A DNA stretch of 64,000 nt, from the NCBI GenBank assembly GCA_035644395.1, contig DASQOR010000021.1, positions 1 to 64,000 of the forward strand, in the 5' to 3' direction. The stretch is from JBGPLJ01 sp035644395. Its GTDB lineage: Bacteria > Pseudomonadota > Gammaproteobacteria > Steroidobacterales > Steroidobacteraceae. Position 1 is the stretch's first letter. Every line of letters starts with the position of its first letter. The position numbers and the translations under genes are program-made. Shown in pieces: positions 33,606 through 42,787 of the stretch. The notes under the pieces are model-generated. The model was not told the DNA's origin, did no database searches, and saw nothing but the letters and a program-made list of their open reading frames with translations.

Positions 33606-36600
33606 GTGGCTAACCGTAAACAGCGACGTGCGAATCGATTGAAGGGCCGTTCCGGCGCGGGCCTCGCGGCCGCCGGCTCATCGGCTCTCAGTCTCGGTGT
33701 GCTGATTCTCGCAACGCCTGCCTACGTGCAGGCCCAGCAGTCATCGGCAAGCGACGACACCATCGGCGAGGTCGTCGTCACCGGCATCCGCGAAAGCCTG
33801 AAGACCTCGCAGGCCATCAAGCAGAACGCGGAACAGCTCGTCGACTCGGTCACCTCGCAGGATATCGGCGCGTTGCCCGACCGCAGCGTTTCCGAGGCGC
33901 TGCAGAGAATCCCCGGCCTCACGCTCCAGCGCACGAACACCAATCGCGATCCCGCGCGCCTTGCATCCGAAGGCGGCGGCATCTTCATCCGCGGCCTGTC
34001 GTGGGTGCGCAGCGAAACCAACGGCCGCGACATCTTTTCGGCCAACAACGGCCGCGACCTGAGCTTCGAAGACATCTCCGCGGACCTGCTCGCGGGTGTC
34101 GACGTCTACAAGAATCCTTCGGCCGAACTCATCGAAGGCGGCGTCGGCGGCGTCGTGAACCTGCGCACGCGCCTGCCGTTCGATTCCGACAAGCGCATCA
34201 TGGCTGTGTCGGCGGACTACAACTACGCCGACCTCCTCGAGAAAGGATTCACGTCGGCGAACGCGCTCTACAGCGATCGCTACGACACCGGCATCGGCAA
34301 GATCGGTTTCCTGCTCTCATACAGCCTCGGCAACGTCGGCAACCGCACGGACAGCGTGCAGACGGGCCGGTTCGACCCGACGACGCTCAGCACGCCGACG
34401 AATGGACTGCCGGCGGGCACGACGGTGTACGTGCCGAATGCGATCGGCTGGCGCGAGATCGACTGGGAGCAGAAGCGCCAGTCCGCGGCGGCCGCCTTCC
34501 AGTGGGCGCCGAACGATGACCTGACGTTCACGTTGCAGGGGCTGTATGCCAAGGCCGACCCGCACGACATCGAGTACGCCCTCGGCGACACCAACGGCGG
34601 CTACGATGCGAGCGCGCCGGGCAACACCTACAACGACCAGAACGTCATCACCTCGGGCACGATCCAGAACTATCGCCCGACGGCCGACACGCGCTACGGC
34701 AACTCGCACAAGACGACCGAAGATTATTCCCTCAACATGAAGTACACGATCAACGACCGCTGGGCGTTGAGCGGGGACTTCCAGTACGTCACCTCGCACG
34801 CGGACGTCATCAGCATGACGGCGTTCACGCAGCTCGACGGCCAGGGCGTGCTGACCTTTGACCTCAACGGGAATACGCCCCACCTCTCGCAGGCCCAGGC
34901 CACCCAGGCCGATCAATCCCTGTACTGGTGGGCGGCGGCCATGGACCACCTGGAGGACAACGACGCGCAATCGCGGGCGTTCCGCCTCGATTCGGAAGTC
35001 ATGTTCGACGACAGCTCCTGGCTCAAGTCCTTCCGCTTCGGCGTACGCGGCACGAACAAGGATGCGATCACGCGGCAGACGGGCTGGAATTGGAGCCTCC
35101 TCAGCCAGCAGTTCTGGGGTCCGAACAACGCCGGCGATCCGGCGAGCCGCGCGAATATCGCGTTCCTGCCGGAATCCGCGCCGGGCACCTCGCGGCTCAT
35201 GGACTACAACAATTTCTTCCGCGGTAACGTCAATCTGCCGGGTGTCGGCTGGTTCCCCGATCCGAGCGTCGTCAGCCATGGCAATCAGAACGCGTTCAGC
35301 ATCCTCTCGAACACCGAGACCTCGGGCTGGGGCTGGGCGCCGCTGACGGATGCAAGCTTCGATTCGGCCCATCCGGCCGCGGACAACATCAGCGGCGGCG
35401 TCAACAGCCAGGGTGAGGAAACGCAGGCCGCCTACGGGATGATCCGCTTCGCGCACGGCTCGAACTTCGGCCCGATGGACGGCAACATCGGCATCCGCCT
35501 GGTGAAGACGAAGGAAACCTCGATCGGTCTTGCGACGCAGACCCCGGCGCTCAGCGGTGGTCAGTCAGCGGCCGGCTGCGCGGCGCTCGCGGTCAACAGC
35601 GACGCCAGTCCGGCGAACGATGTGAGCTGCCAGCCGATCACGGACGCGGTGAACTTCCTCGCCGCAGGGACCATCCCCGGTGTCGATACGAACAACGACT
35701 ACACCGATGCCCTGCCGAGCCTGAACCTGCGCTGGCACCTGCGGGATGACCTGCAGATGCGCTTCGCGGTGGCGAAGGCCGTCGTACGGCCGACGTTCTC
35801 GCAGATGGTCGGCTTCTCCTCGCTCAGCTACACCTTCCAGAGCTGCGGCGCCGCGGATCCGGAGACCTGCTACCTGCCGCGCGCAGTCGATTTCGCGACG
35901 GGTACCGGCGGCAATCCGCTCCTGAAGCCGACGCAAGCCTGGAACTACGACCTCAGCTACGAGTGGTATTTCGCACCAACCGGAAGCCTGACCTTCGACG
36001 GGTTCCTCAAGGATGTGAAGGACTACATCTTCCTCGGCAACGAGGATGAGACCTTCACTTCGGGCGGCGTGACGCAGACCTTCAACGTGTCGCGCAACTT
36101 CAACGGCTCGAGCGGCAAGATCAAGGGCTTCGAACTGGCTTACCAGCAGTTCTACGACAAGCTGCCGGGCTTCTGGGGCGGCTTCGGTTTCGGAGCGAAC
36201 TACACGCTGGTCGATTCGAATGGCGGGCGCAATACGGCGGTGAACGTGCTCGAGGCTCCGCAGGTGGCGGGCGCCAACGATGTCACGCTGCCGCTCGAAG
36301 GGCTCTCGAAGAACAGCTACAACGTGCTGGCCATGTACGAGAAGTACGGCGTATCCGCACGACTTGCATACAACTGGCGCAGCCGCTTCCTGCTCACGAC
36401 CTCGGCGGCGAACATCAACCGCCCGGTCTGGTCGGAATCCTACGGCCAGCTCGACGGCTCGGCTTTCTATTCGATTACGCCGAAGATCAAGGTGGGCCTG
36501 CAGGCGACCAACATCCTGAACGCCAGGACCTTCCTCGACGTCGGCGACACGGTGCTCCGTCCGCGTTACAGCTGGACGGATACCGATCGGCGCATCGCGA

Positions 36601-36623
36601 TCGCGATCCGGGCGCAATTCTAG
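33606..36623 (+). CDS. TonB-dependent receptor (oligosaccharide-type)
   Basis: A 1005-residue outer-membrane receptor. After a long signal peptide (SALSLGVLILATPAYVQAQ) comes a TonB-box-like IGEVVVTGIRESL, then the plug (DSVTSQDIGALPDRSVSEAL, FIRGLSWVRSETNG) and a 22-strand barrel ending FLDVGDTVLRPRYSWTD and IRAQF. It has no N-terminal carboxypeptidase-like or sigma-signalling domain. This Caulobacter-type group imports plant oligosaccharides, and the neighbouring glycosidases point to xyloglucan fragments. GTG 33606 behind AGGAGG is far better than the upstream in-frame GTG at 33579. It is preceded by operator palindromes and followed by a long hairpin and halogenase genes. Confidence 0.93.
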   Translation: MANRKQRRANRLKGRSGAGLAAAGSSALSLGVLILATPAYVQAQQSSASDDTIGEVVVTGIRESLKTSQAIKQNAEQLVDSVTSQDIGALPDRSVSEALQRIPGLTLQRTNTNRDPARLASEGGGIFIRGLSWVRSETNGRDIFSANNGRDLSFEDISADLLAGVDVYKNPSAELIEGGVGGVVNLRTRLPFDSDKRIMAVSADYNYADLLEKGFTSANALYSDRYDTGIGKIGFLLSYSLGNVGNRTDSVQTGRFDPTTLSTPTNGLPAGTTVYVPNAIGWREIDWEQKRQSAAAAFQWAPNDDLTFTLQGLYAKADPHDIEYALGDTNGGYDASAPGNTYNDQNVITSGTIQNYRPTADTRYGNSHKTTEDYSLNMKYTINDRWALSGDFQYVTSHADVISMTAFTQLDGQGVLTFDLNGNTPHLSQAQATQADQSLYWWAAAMDHLEDNDAQSRAFRLDSEVMFDDSSWLKSFRFGVRGTNKDAITRQTGWNWSLLSQQFWGPNNAGDPASRANIAFLPESAPGTSRLMDYNNFFRGNVNLPGVGWFPDPSVVSHGNQNAFSILSNTETSGWGWAPLTDASFDSAHPAADNISGGVNSQGEETQAAYGMIRFAHGSNFGPMDGNIGIRLVKTKETSIGLATQTPALSGGQSAAGCAALAVNSDASPANDVSCQPITDAVNFLAAGTIPGVDTNNDYTDALPSLNLRWHLRDDLQMRFAVAKAVVRPTFSQMVGFSSLSYTFQSCGAADPETCYLPRAVDFATGTGGNPLLKPTQAWNYDLSYEWYFAPTGSLTFDGFLKDVKDYIFLGNEDETFTSGGVTQTFNVSRNFNGSSGKIKGFELAYQQFYDKLPGFWGGFGFGANYTLVDSNGGRNTAVNVLEAPQVAGANDVTLPLEGLSKNSYNVLAMYEKYGVSARLAYNWRSRFLLTTSAANINRPVWSESYGQLDGSAFYSITPKIKVGLQATNILNARTFLDVGDTVLRPRYSWTDTDRRIAIAIRAQF

Positions 36624-36637
36624 GACGAGGAACTCTA

Positions 36638-36684
36638 GTCCCCCGGCACTCCTGACCAGTTAGACTGGCAGGAGTCCGGGGGAC
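36638..36684 (+). terminator. Long hairpin between receptor and halogenase genes
   Basis: A 21-bp stem with two single-base bulges and a 3-base loop: GTCCCCCGG, ACTCCTG and CCAGT pair with ACTGG, CAGGAGT and CCGGGGGAC. A T7 run follows at 36702-36708, after a 17-base gap that can itself form GCGT/ACGC. It could be a partial terminator lowering halogenase expression, or an RNA stabiliser for the receptor message. The gap to the T-run makes it an imperfect terminator. Confidence 0.5.
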
Positions 36685-36731
36685 GCGTCGTCGGGTCACG
36701 CTTTTTTTCAAGGACCCGGCGCGCGGCATCG

Positions 36732-38267
36732 ATGTCATCAGGCCGCATCAGGAAAATTGTCATTGTCGGAGGCGGAACCGCGGGCTGGATGAGCGCTGCC
36801 GTGCTCGCGCGCTTCCTGAAACCCTCGCGCGAACGTGCCCAACCGGTCGACACCGCCATCGAGCTCATCGAATCCGAGGAGATCGGCATCGTCGGCGTCG
36901 GCGAGGCGACCGTCCCGCTCATCCAGGCGTTCAACCGAGTCGCCGGCATCCCGGAACGCGATTTCCTCGTTGCGACGCAGGGCTCCTTCAAGGTCGGCAT
37001 CGAGTTCCGCGACTGGGGGCGCCTCGGCAACGTCCACTTCCACGGCTTCGGCGACTATGGCGATGTGATCGAGGGTGTTTCACCGCACCACCACTGGTTG
37101 AAACTCCGCCAGCTCGGCGATCCGACGCCGCTCGCCGAGTATTCGGTGCCGACGGTGATGAGCCGGCTCTCGCGCTTCGCGCCTCCGTCGCCGGATGCGG
37201 CCTCAGAGGCGTCGCACTTCAAGCATGCCTATCACTTCGACGCCGGCCTCTACGCCCGCTATTTGCGAGTACACGCGCAACAGCGGGGTGTCGTGCGACG
37301 GGAGGGCAAGGTCGTCGATGTGCACGTCGACGGGGAAAGCGGAATGATCGAAGGCGTGACGCTCGAGGGCGGGCTGCGGGTCGATGCGGACTTCTTCATC
37401 GACGCCTCGGGATTCCGTGGACTGCTGATCGAGCAGGCGCTCAAGACGGGCTACGAGGACTGGTCGCACTGGCTGCCCTGCAATCGCGCCGTCGCCGTTC
37501 CCTGCGAAAGCGCGGACGACCTCTCGCCGTTCACGCGCTCGACGGCCCGCACGGCCGGCTGGCAGTGGCGCATTCCGCTGCAGCACCGCATCGGCAACGG
37601 CTACGTGTACGCGAACAGTTTCATCAAGGACGATGACGCACGCGACACCCTGCTCGGAAACCTCGACGGCCGGGCGCTCGCCGACCCGCGCCTGCTCGCT
37701 TTCACGGCGGGGAGGCGCAGGAAATTCTGGAACCGCAACTGCCTTGCCGTCGGGCTCGCGGGCGGCTTCATGGAGCCGCTCGAATCGACCAGCATCCTCC
37801 TCATCCAGACCGCGATCGCGCGGCTCATCGACATGTTCCCGGACCGCGATTTCGATCCCGTGATGATCGAAGAATACAACCGGCTGGGCGTTGCCGAGTA
37901 CGAGCGCATCCGCGATTTCCTGATCCTGCACTATTCGGCCACCGCGCGCAGCGATGCGCCGCTCTGGGACTATTGCCGCACGATGAGCCTGCCGGACTCG
38001 CTCAAGCACAAGATCGAGGTGTTCAAGAGCTGCGGCAAGGTGGTCGCCTACAACGAGGAGTCCTTCCTCGAGCCGAGCTGGGTCGCGATCTTCGTCGGCC
38101 AGGGCATCGTGCCGAAGCGCTACGACCCGATCATCGACAGCATCGACGAGGAGCGCCTCAAGCGCGGCATGCAGCAGCGGCGCATGGCGGTGCTGCGCGC
38201 GGTGGAAGCGATGCCACGGCATCGCGAATTCATCGCGCGCCACTGCGCGGCGCCGCGGCCCGCTTAA
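36732..38267 (+). CDS. Flavin-dependent halogenase (tryptophan halogenase family), paralogue 1
   Basis: A 511-residue flavoenzyme. FAD-binding GGGTAGWM (residues 13-20) and VGVGEATVP are present, with the catalytic Lys in GSFKVGIEFRDW (Lys87). The family pattern AGWQWRIPLQHR and the active-site Glu in EPLESTSIL are also kept. All residues needed for HOCl formation and its transfer by Lys seem intact. Such genes are regular neighbours of TonB-dependent receptors in Caulobacter and Xanthomonads, with no known substrate there. It probably shares the receptor transcript (108-bp gap with hairpin). Ribosome site is weak. Paralogue 2 starts 9 bp after its stop. Confidence 0.88.
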   Translation: MSSGRIRKIVIVGGGTAGWMSAAVLARFLKPSRERAQPVDTAIELIESEEIGIVGVGEATVPLIQAFNRVAGIPERDFLVATQGSFKVGIEFRDWGRLGNVHFHGFGDYGDVIEGVSPHHHWLKLRQLGDPTPLAEYSVPTVMSRLSRFAPPSPDAASEASHFKHAYHFDAGLYARYLRVHAQQRGVVRREGKVVDVHVDGESGMIEGVTLEGGLRVDADFFIDASGFRGLLIEQALKTGYEDWSHWLPCNRAVAVPCESADDLSPFTRSTARTAGWQWRIPLQHRIGNGYVYANSFIKDDDARDTLLGNLDGRALADPRLLAFTAGRRRKFWNRNCLAVGLAGGFMEPLESTSILLIQTAIARLIDMFPDRDFDPVMIEEYNRLGVAEYERIRDFLILHYSATARSDAPLWDYCRTMSLPDSLKHKIEVFKSCGKVVAYNEESFLEPSWVAIFVGQGIVPKRYDPIIDSIDEERLKRGMQQRRMAVLRAVEAMPRHREFIARHCAAPRPA

Positions 38268-38276
38268 GGCCCGACG

Positions 38277-39809
38277 ATGAACGACCGTCACATCCGCAAG
38301 ATCGTCATCGTCGGCGGCGGCTCCGCGGGCTGGATGACCGCGGCAGCGCTATCCCGTTCGATGCCGCGCGAGTTCTGCGAGATCGAACTCGTCGAGTCGT
38401 CCGAAATCCGCACCGTGGGCGTCGGCGAGGCGACGATTCCACCGCTGCAGCTTTTCAATCAGGTGCTCGGGCTCGACGAAGTCGACTTCGTGCGCCGCAC
38501 CCAGGCGACCTTCAAGCTCGCGATCCAGTTCGTCGACTGGACGCATCCGGGGCATCGCTACTACCACCCGTTCTCAGGCCCCTTCGGGCCTGACCTCGAC
38601 CTGATCCCGTTTCACCAGTACTGGTTGAAGCTGCGCAGCCTCGGCGACCCGACACCGCTCGATGAGTACAGCATGGCGGCCGTCGCGGCCCATCGCGGCA
38701 AGTTCGACCGGCCGAGCCGCGACCCGCGATCGGCGCTGTCGACCTACGGTTACGCGTATCACATCGACGCCGCACTTTACGCGGCCTACCTGCGGGAGTA
38801 CGCCGAGGCGCGCGGCGTCAAGCGCACCGACGGCAAGGTGCTCGACGTGCATCTGCGCGGCGAGGACGGATTCATCGAAGGCATCACGCTCGAGGGCGGA
38901 CGTCGCATCGACGCCGACTTCTTCATCGACTGCTCGGGTTTTCGCGGGCTCCTGATCGAACAGGCGCTCAAGACCGGTTACAACGACTGGTCGCACTGGC
39001 TGCCGTGCGATCGCGCCGTGGCGGTGCAATGCCTCTACGGCGGCAAGCCCGGCGAGCGGACCCCGTACACGCGTGCGACGGCGCGCGAGGCCGGGTGGCA
39101 ATGGCGCATTCCGCTGCAGCATCGGGTCGGCACGGGCTATGTCTACTGCAGCCGGTACCTGAGCGATGATGAGGCCACCGTAAAACTGCTGGCGAATCTC
39201 GACGGCGCCCCGCTCAAGGATCCCTGGCCGCTACGCTTCACCGCGGGTCATCGGAAGAAATTCTGGAACCGCAACTGCCTTGCGATCGGGCTCTCGGGCG
39301 GTTTCATGGAGCCGCTCGAATCGACCAGCATCCATCTCATCCAGACCGGCATCACGAAGCTCCTGGAGATGTTTCCCGATCGCGATTTCGATCCGCTCCT
39401 CATCGAGGAGTACAACGAGCGTACCCGCCTCGAGTTCGAGCGCATCCGTGATTTCATCGTATTGCACTACTACGCGACCGAACGGGACGACACGCCGCTC
39501 TGGCGCGCCTGCCGCACGATGGAGATTCCGCCGACGCTCAGGCGCAAGATCGAGAACTTCCGTCACTGCGCGCGCTTCGTGTCGGACGGCTACGAACTCT
39601 TCCAGACGCCGAACTGGCTCGCGGTCTTCGTCGGCCAGCACGTCTGGCCCACGCATTACGATCCACTGGTCGACGCGCACGACGCCGATGAAGTGCGCAG
39701 GCAGCTCGCGGGAATCCGGCGCGTGATCAGCGCCGCCGCCGATTCCATGCCGAGCCAGCACGATTTCATCGAGCGCAACTGCCGCGCGCAGCCGCCGGAC
39801 CGAACATGA
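38277..39809 (+). CDS. Flavin-dependent halogenase (tryptophan halogenase family), paralogue 2
   Basis: A 510-residue relative of its two neighbours. GGGSAGWM (residues 13-20), VGEATIPPLQLF, catalytic Lys80 in ATFKLAIQFVDW, AGWQWRIPLQHRVG and EPLESTSIHLIQ are present. It shares more local identity with paralogue 3 than with 1 (for example SSEIRTVGVGEATIP and FIDCSGFRGLLI). The last 44 bases overlap, tail to tail, the 3' end of the oxygenase-like gene on the other strand. Substrate is unknown; tryptophan itself is not implied by the family name. Confidence 0.88.
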   Translation: MNDRHIRKIVIVGGGSAGWMTAAALSRSMPREFCEIELVESSEIRTVGVGEATIPPLQLFNQVLGLDEVDFVRRTQATFKLAIQFVDWTHPGHRYYHPFSGPFGPDLDLIPFHQYWLKLRSLGDPTPLDEYSMAAVAAHRGKFDRPSRDPRSALSTYGYAYHIDAALYAAYLREYAEARGVKRTDGKVLDVHLRGEDGFIEGITLEGGRRIDADFFIDCSGFRGLLIEQALKTGYNDWSHWLPCDRAVAVQCLYGGKPGERTPYTRATAREAGWQWRIPLQHRVGTGYVYCSRYLSDDEATVKLLANLDGAPLKDPWPLRFTAGHRKKFWNRNCLAIGLSGGFMEPLESTSIHLIQTGITKLLEMFPDRDFDPLLIEEYNERTRLEFERIRDFIVLHYYATERDDTPLWRACRTMEIPPTLRRKIENFRHCARFVSDGYELFQTPNWLAVFVGQHVWPTHYDPLVDAHDADEVRRQLAGIRRVISAAADSMPSQHDFIERNCRAQPPDRT

Positions 39810-40494
39810 AGAAGCTGTTGGCGGTGAGGCGGCCGCTGCGCGGATCCGGATCGCCGCGGAAATCCGCCGGGATGTCGCCCGAATGAAGCGTGGCGCTGCG
39901 ATAGACGATCATGCGATTGAGCGCGGCGGCAAACGTGGCGATGCGTTCGAACTGGGCGGTGTCGCCGTTGATGTAGCCGTGCGGCCGGAACCCGGCGAGC
40001 TCCGTGCCGATGACGCGATCGAATTCGGGCAGCCGTTCGGGCGTGAGGGTCTCGAAACCCGTGGCGCGATGACGATAGAACGACGTGCCACCCTGCTCGG
40101 GCCGGCAAAGGTAGTGCAGGAGCGCGACGAGATGGAGGTTGGTCGAATCGATATGCGGAAACTGCTGACGCACGTGCAATCGCTCGGGCGGTGTCGTGAC
40201 GATGGAGAAACTGCACTCGCTCGCGGCGACGTCGCAGCCGTGGAGTTCAAAGGCGTCGCAGATGGCGGCGCGAACGAAGTCATGTACGGCCGCTCCGTAG
40301 CCGGGCGGTACGCTGGCACGGATGCCGGGATAGGCACGGTGAGTGACGGGCGTGAAGGGGAGCATCGCCGCCGTATCGATGAACGCCGCCGGATCGGCGA
40401 GCAGATCGTCGATGACAAGCACGGGCGAGCGCTCGCGGCCGACGCGCTCGATGCGAATGCGGCAGGCTTCGTTGATACGCGGCGTTGCGGTCAT
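39766..40494 (-). CDS. DUF6445-like 2OG-Fe(II) oxygenase-fold protein
   Basis: A 242-residue protein with a cupin/2OG-Fe(II) pattern. The iron-binding His-x-Asp is FPHIDSTN, and the distal His is in SATLHSGDIP. YLCRPEQGGTSFYRH between them is typical of the DUF6445 group found beside halogenases and TonB receptors. It is inserted on the opposite strand between halogenase paralogues 2 and 3, with its start 26 bp from paralogue 3's start, so the two are divergently transcribed. ATG 40494 (MTATPRINEA) is chosen because the longer frame upstream is antisense to paralogue 3. Activity is unproven. Confidence 0.72.
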   Translation of the reverse strand: MTATPRINEACRIRIERVGRERSPVLVIDDLLADPAAFIDTAAMLPFTPVTHRAYPGIRASVPPGYGAAVHDFVRAAICDAFELHGCDVAASECSFSIVTTPPERLHVRQQFPHIDSTNLHLVALLHYLCRPEQGGTSFYRHRATGFETLTPERLPEFDRVIGTELAGFRPHGYINGDTAQFERIATFAAALNRMIVYRSATLHSGDIPADFRGDPDPRSGRLTANSFFMFGPAAARGSCAR

Positions 40495-40520
40495 CGCGAA
40501 CCCGGCCCGGAGAGGCGGGC

Positions 40521-42044
40521 ATGACCGACGACCGGCGCCTGCGCAAGATCGTGATCGTCGGGGGTGGTACGGCCGGCTGGATGACGGCGGCCGCACTGTC
40601 GCGCGTGCTCAAGGAGCGCTACGCGGAAATCCTCGTCATCGAATCGTCGGAGATCCGCACCGTCGGGGTCGGCGAGGCGACGATTCCGGTGCTGCATCTC
40701 TTCAACCAGCTCCTCGGGCTCGACGAAAACGAGTTCATGAGGAAGACGCAAGGCTCGATCAAGCTCGGCATCGAGTTCGTCGACTGGACGCGCGTGGGGC
40801 ACAAGTACATCCACCCGTTCGGCTCCTACGGCTCGACGCTCGAGGCGACGGAGTTTCATCACTACTGGTTGCGGCTGCGCGAAATCGGCGATCCGGCGCC
40901 GCTTGCGGACTATTCCCTCTGCAGTGTCGCTGCGAGCCTCAACCGCTTTGCGCGCCCGAGCAAGGATCCGCGCTCGGTGCTCTCGACCTTCACCTATGCG
41001 TACCATTTCGATGCGGCGCTCTATGCCAGGTTCCTGCGCGAGTACGCGCAGGCGCGCGGTGCCCGCCGGCTCGACCGCAAGGTCGTGGACGTCAAGCTGC
41101 GCGGCGAGGATGGCTTCATCGAATCCCTGCAACTTGACGGCGGGGAGACGATCGACGGCGACTTCTTCATCGACTGCTCCGGGTTCCGGGGTCTGCTGAT
41201 CGCGCAAGCACTGAAGGTGAGTTACCAGGACTGGTCACATTGGTTGCCCTGCGATCGCGCAATTGCAGTGCAATGCGAAAGCGGGCAGGAAGAACTCACA
41301 CCCTATACGCGCGCGACGGCCCACGAGGCGGGCTGGCAGTGGCGTATCCCGCTCCAGCACCGCGTCGGGACGGGTTACGTCTATTGCAGCAATTTCATCG
41401 GCGACGACGAGGCTACGGCGAAGCTCCTCGCGAATCTCGACGGGCCGCCGATCAGGGATCCCTGGCCGCTGCGCTTTACCACCGGGCGGCGGCAGAATTT
41501 CTTCGTCAAGAATTGTGTCGCCTTCGGGCTCGCGAGCGGGTTCCTGGAGCCGCTCGAATCGACCAGCATCCACACGATCCAGTCGGCGATCACGCGGCTC
41601 CTGCGGCTATTCCCGGACCGCAGCTTCGACCCGCTGGTCGCTGAGGAGTACAACCGCCAGGCGCACCTCGAGTACGAGCGCATCCGGGATTTCCTGGTGC
41701 TGCACTACTTCGCGGGCGAGCGTCGCGACACGCCGCTCTGGCAGTACTGCAAGTCGATGAGCATTCCCGAGACCCTGCAGCGCAAGATCGATCACTTCCG
41801 CGCGCACGGGCGGCTCATTTCACTGGGGCCGGACCTGTTCCAGGATCCGAGCTGGATCGCGGTGCTGACGGGGCAGGGCATCATGCCGCGAGGCTACGAC
41901 CCGCTGGTGCACGTGCTCGATGATGAAACGATCCGCAGGAACCTGGCCGCGATGCGGCTCGCGATTCGTCAGGGTGCGGAGTCGATGCCGAAGCTGCGCG
42001 ACTGGCTCAACCAGAATTGCCGCGCCGAGCCACCCGTCGGCTGA
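40521..42044 (+). CDS. Flavin-dependent halogenase (tryptophan halogenase family), paralogue 3
   Basis: A 507-residue halogenase with GGGTAGWM, VGEATIPVLHLF, Lys81 in GSIKLGIEFVDW, AGWQWRIPLQHRVG and EPLESTSIHTIQ. All core residues match its two neighbours, so the three arose by local duplication and have been kept intact. ATG 40521 follows GGAGAGG. The divergent oxygenase-like gene starts 26 bp upstream, so this copy probably has its own promoter and is not just read from the receptor transcript. Confidence 0.88.
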   Translation: MTDDRRLRKIVIVGGGTAGWMTAAALSRVLKERYAEILVIESSEIRTVGVGEATIPVLHLFNQLLGLDENEFMRKTQGSIKLGIEFVDWTRVGHKYIHPFGSYGSTLEATEFHHYWLRLREIGDPAPLADYSLCSVAASLNRFARPSKDPRSVLSTFTYAYHFDAALYARFLREYAQARGARRLDRKVVDVKLRGEDGFIESLQLDGGETIDGDFFIDCSGFRGLLIAQALKVSYQDWSHWLPCDRAIAVQCESGQEELTPYTRATAHEAGWQWRIPLQHRVGTGYVYCSNFIGDDEATAKLLANLDGPPIRDPWPLRFTTGRRQNFFVKNCVAFGLASGFLEPLESTSIHTIQSAITRLLRLFPDRSFDPLVAEEYNRQAHLEYERIRDFLVLHYFAGERRDTPLWQYCKSMSIPETLQRKIDHFRAHGRLISLGPDLFQDPSWIAVLTGQGIMPRGYDPLVHVLDDETIRRNLAAMRLAIRQGAESMPKLRDWLNQNCRAEPPVG

Positions 42045-42054
42045 GCGGCCGCCG

Positions 42055-42738
42055 TCAGTGCGAGGCGGGGACGGCGAGGCTGAATTCGTGCTGCTCGCCG
42101 TTGAAGGCGACAATCACCCGCAGCGTATGTTCTTCGTTGCGTGCGAACTTCACGCGCTCCGTGACGATTTCGCCGCCCCCCGCCTGGGACGGAGGAATCA
42201 CCAGCGGCTGCAGGATCGCCGCATTCAGGGCCGCGATGTCCTGCTGCAGCGTTTGGTCATACTTCTCCGGTGGGGCGCCGCCGTTCACCTGCGTATGCGA
42301 TGAAACCACGCCGCTGGTCGGATTGACGGCCCCGGTGTACCGATCGACATAGGGCTTGCCGCCGCCACCGACGCCATTCATCACCATCTGCGGATGACTG
42401 TAGTTCGACGGATCGTGCACCCCGCTCATGTCGTGGGCCGAGCCACGGACGCCCGCCGCTTCCCGGGCTTCATCGATCAGCCGTTCGAGCGAGATGAGGT
42501 GAACGGCCTTGCCCGAGGGCGTGAAGAGCCGGATATCATCGCCGCTGAAATTCGATGGGTCGTCCGTGCTGTTGAAGGCGACGACCTTCAGGATCAGCCG
42601 GCCGTTCATCGGCGAAGGATCGGTCATCAGGCGCACGATGCCGTGCTCTTTCCGGGAGGTCAGGCCGTCCTCCGCAGCCGCAAAGCATTGCGCTGACAGC
42701 AGTGTCGCGAGAGCCAACGCCAGAATTGCCCGGAACAT
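42055..42738 (-). CDS. Secreted protein of unknown function
   Basis: A 227-residue protein with signal peptide (AILALALATLLSAQCFAAA). I recognise no domain. The mature part has an N-terminal beta-rich segment (GRLILKVVAFNSTDDPSNF) and a C-terminal one (VKFARNEEHTLRVIVAFNGEQHEFSL) joined by a Gly/Asn-rich linker. The two halves share VVAFN/IVAFN strands, which suggests an internal duplicate or a beta-sandwich. ATG 42738 is favoured because AGGGGA lies nine bases upstream; a GTG at 42747 is possible. It converges on halogenase paralogue 3 and is divergent from a small membrane protein. Confidence 0.6.
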   Translation of the reverse strand: MFRAILALALATLLSAQCFAAAEDGLTSRKEHGIVRLMTDPSPMNGRLILKVVAFNSTDDPSNFSGDDIRLFTPSGKAVHLISLERLIDEAREAAGVRGSAHDMSGVHDPSNYSHPQMVMNGVGGGGKPYVDRYTGAVNPTSGVVSSHTQVNGGAPPEKYDQTLQQDIAALNAAILQPLVIPPSQAGGGEIVTERVKFARNEEHTLRVIVAFNGEQHEFSLAVPASH

Positions 42739-42787
42739 GCCCGCCACTCCCCTGATCTCCCTCGAAACTCAGTATGGACCCCATTCC

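Noticed and set aside
36732..42044. Halogenase cluster as a tryptophan-derived antibiotic pathway
   Set aside because: No NRPS, PKS, or amino-acid-modifying genes are nearby; the setting is a sugar-receptor locus.
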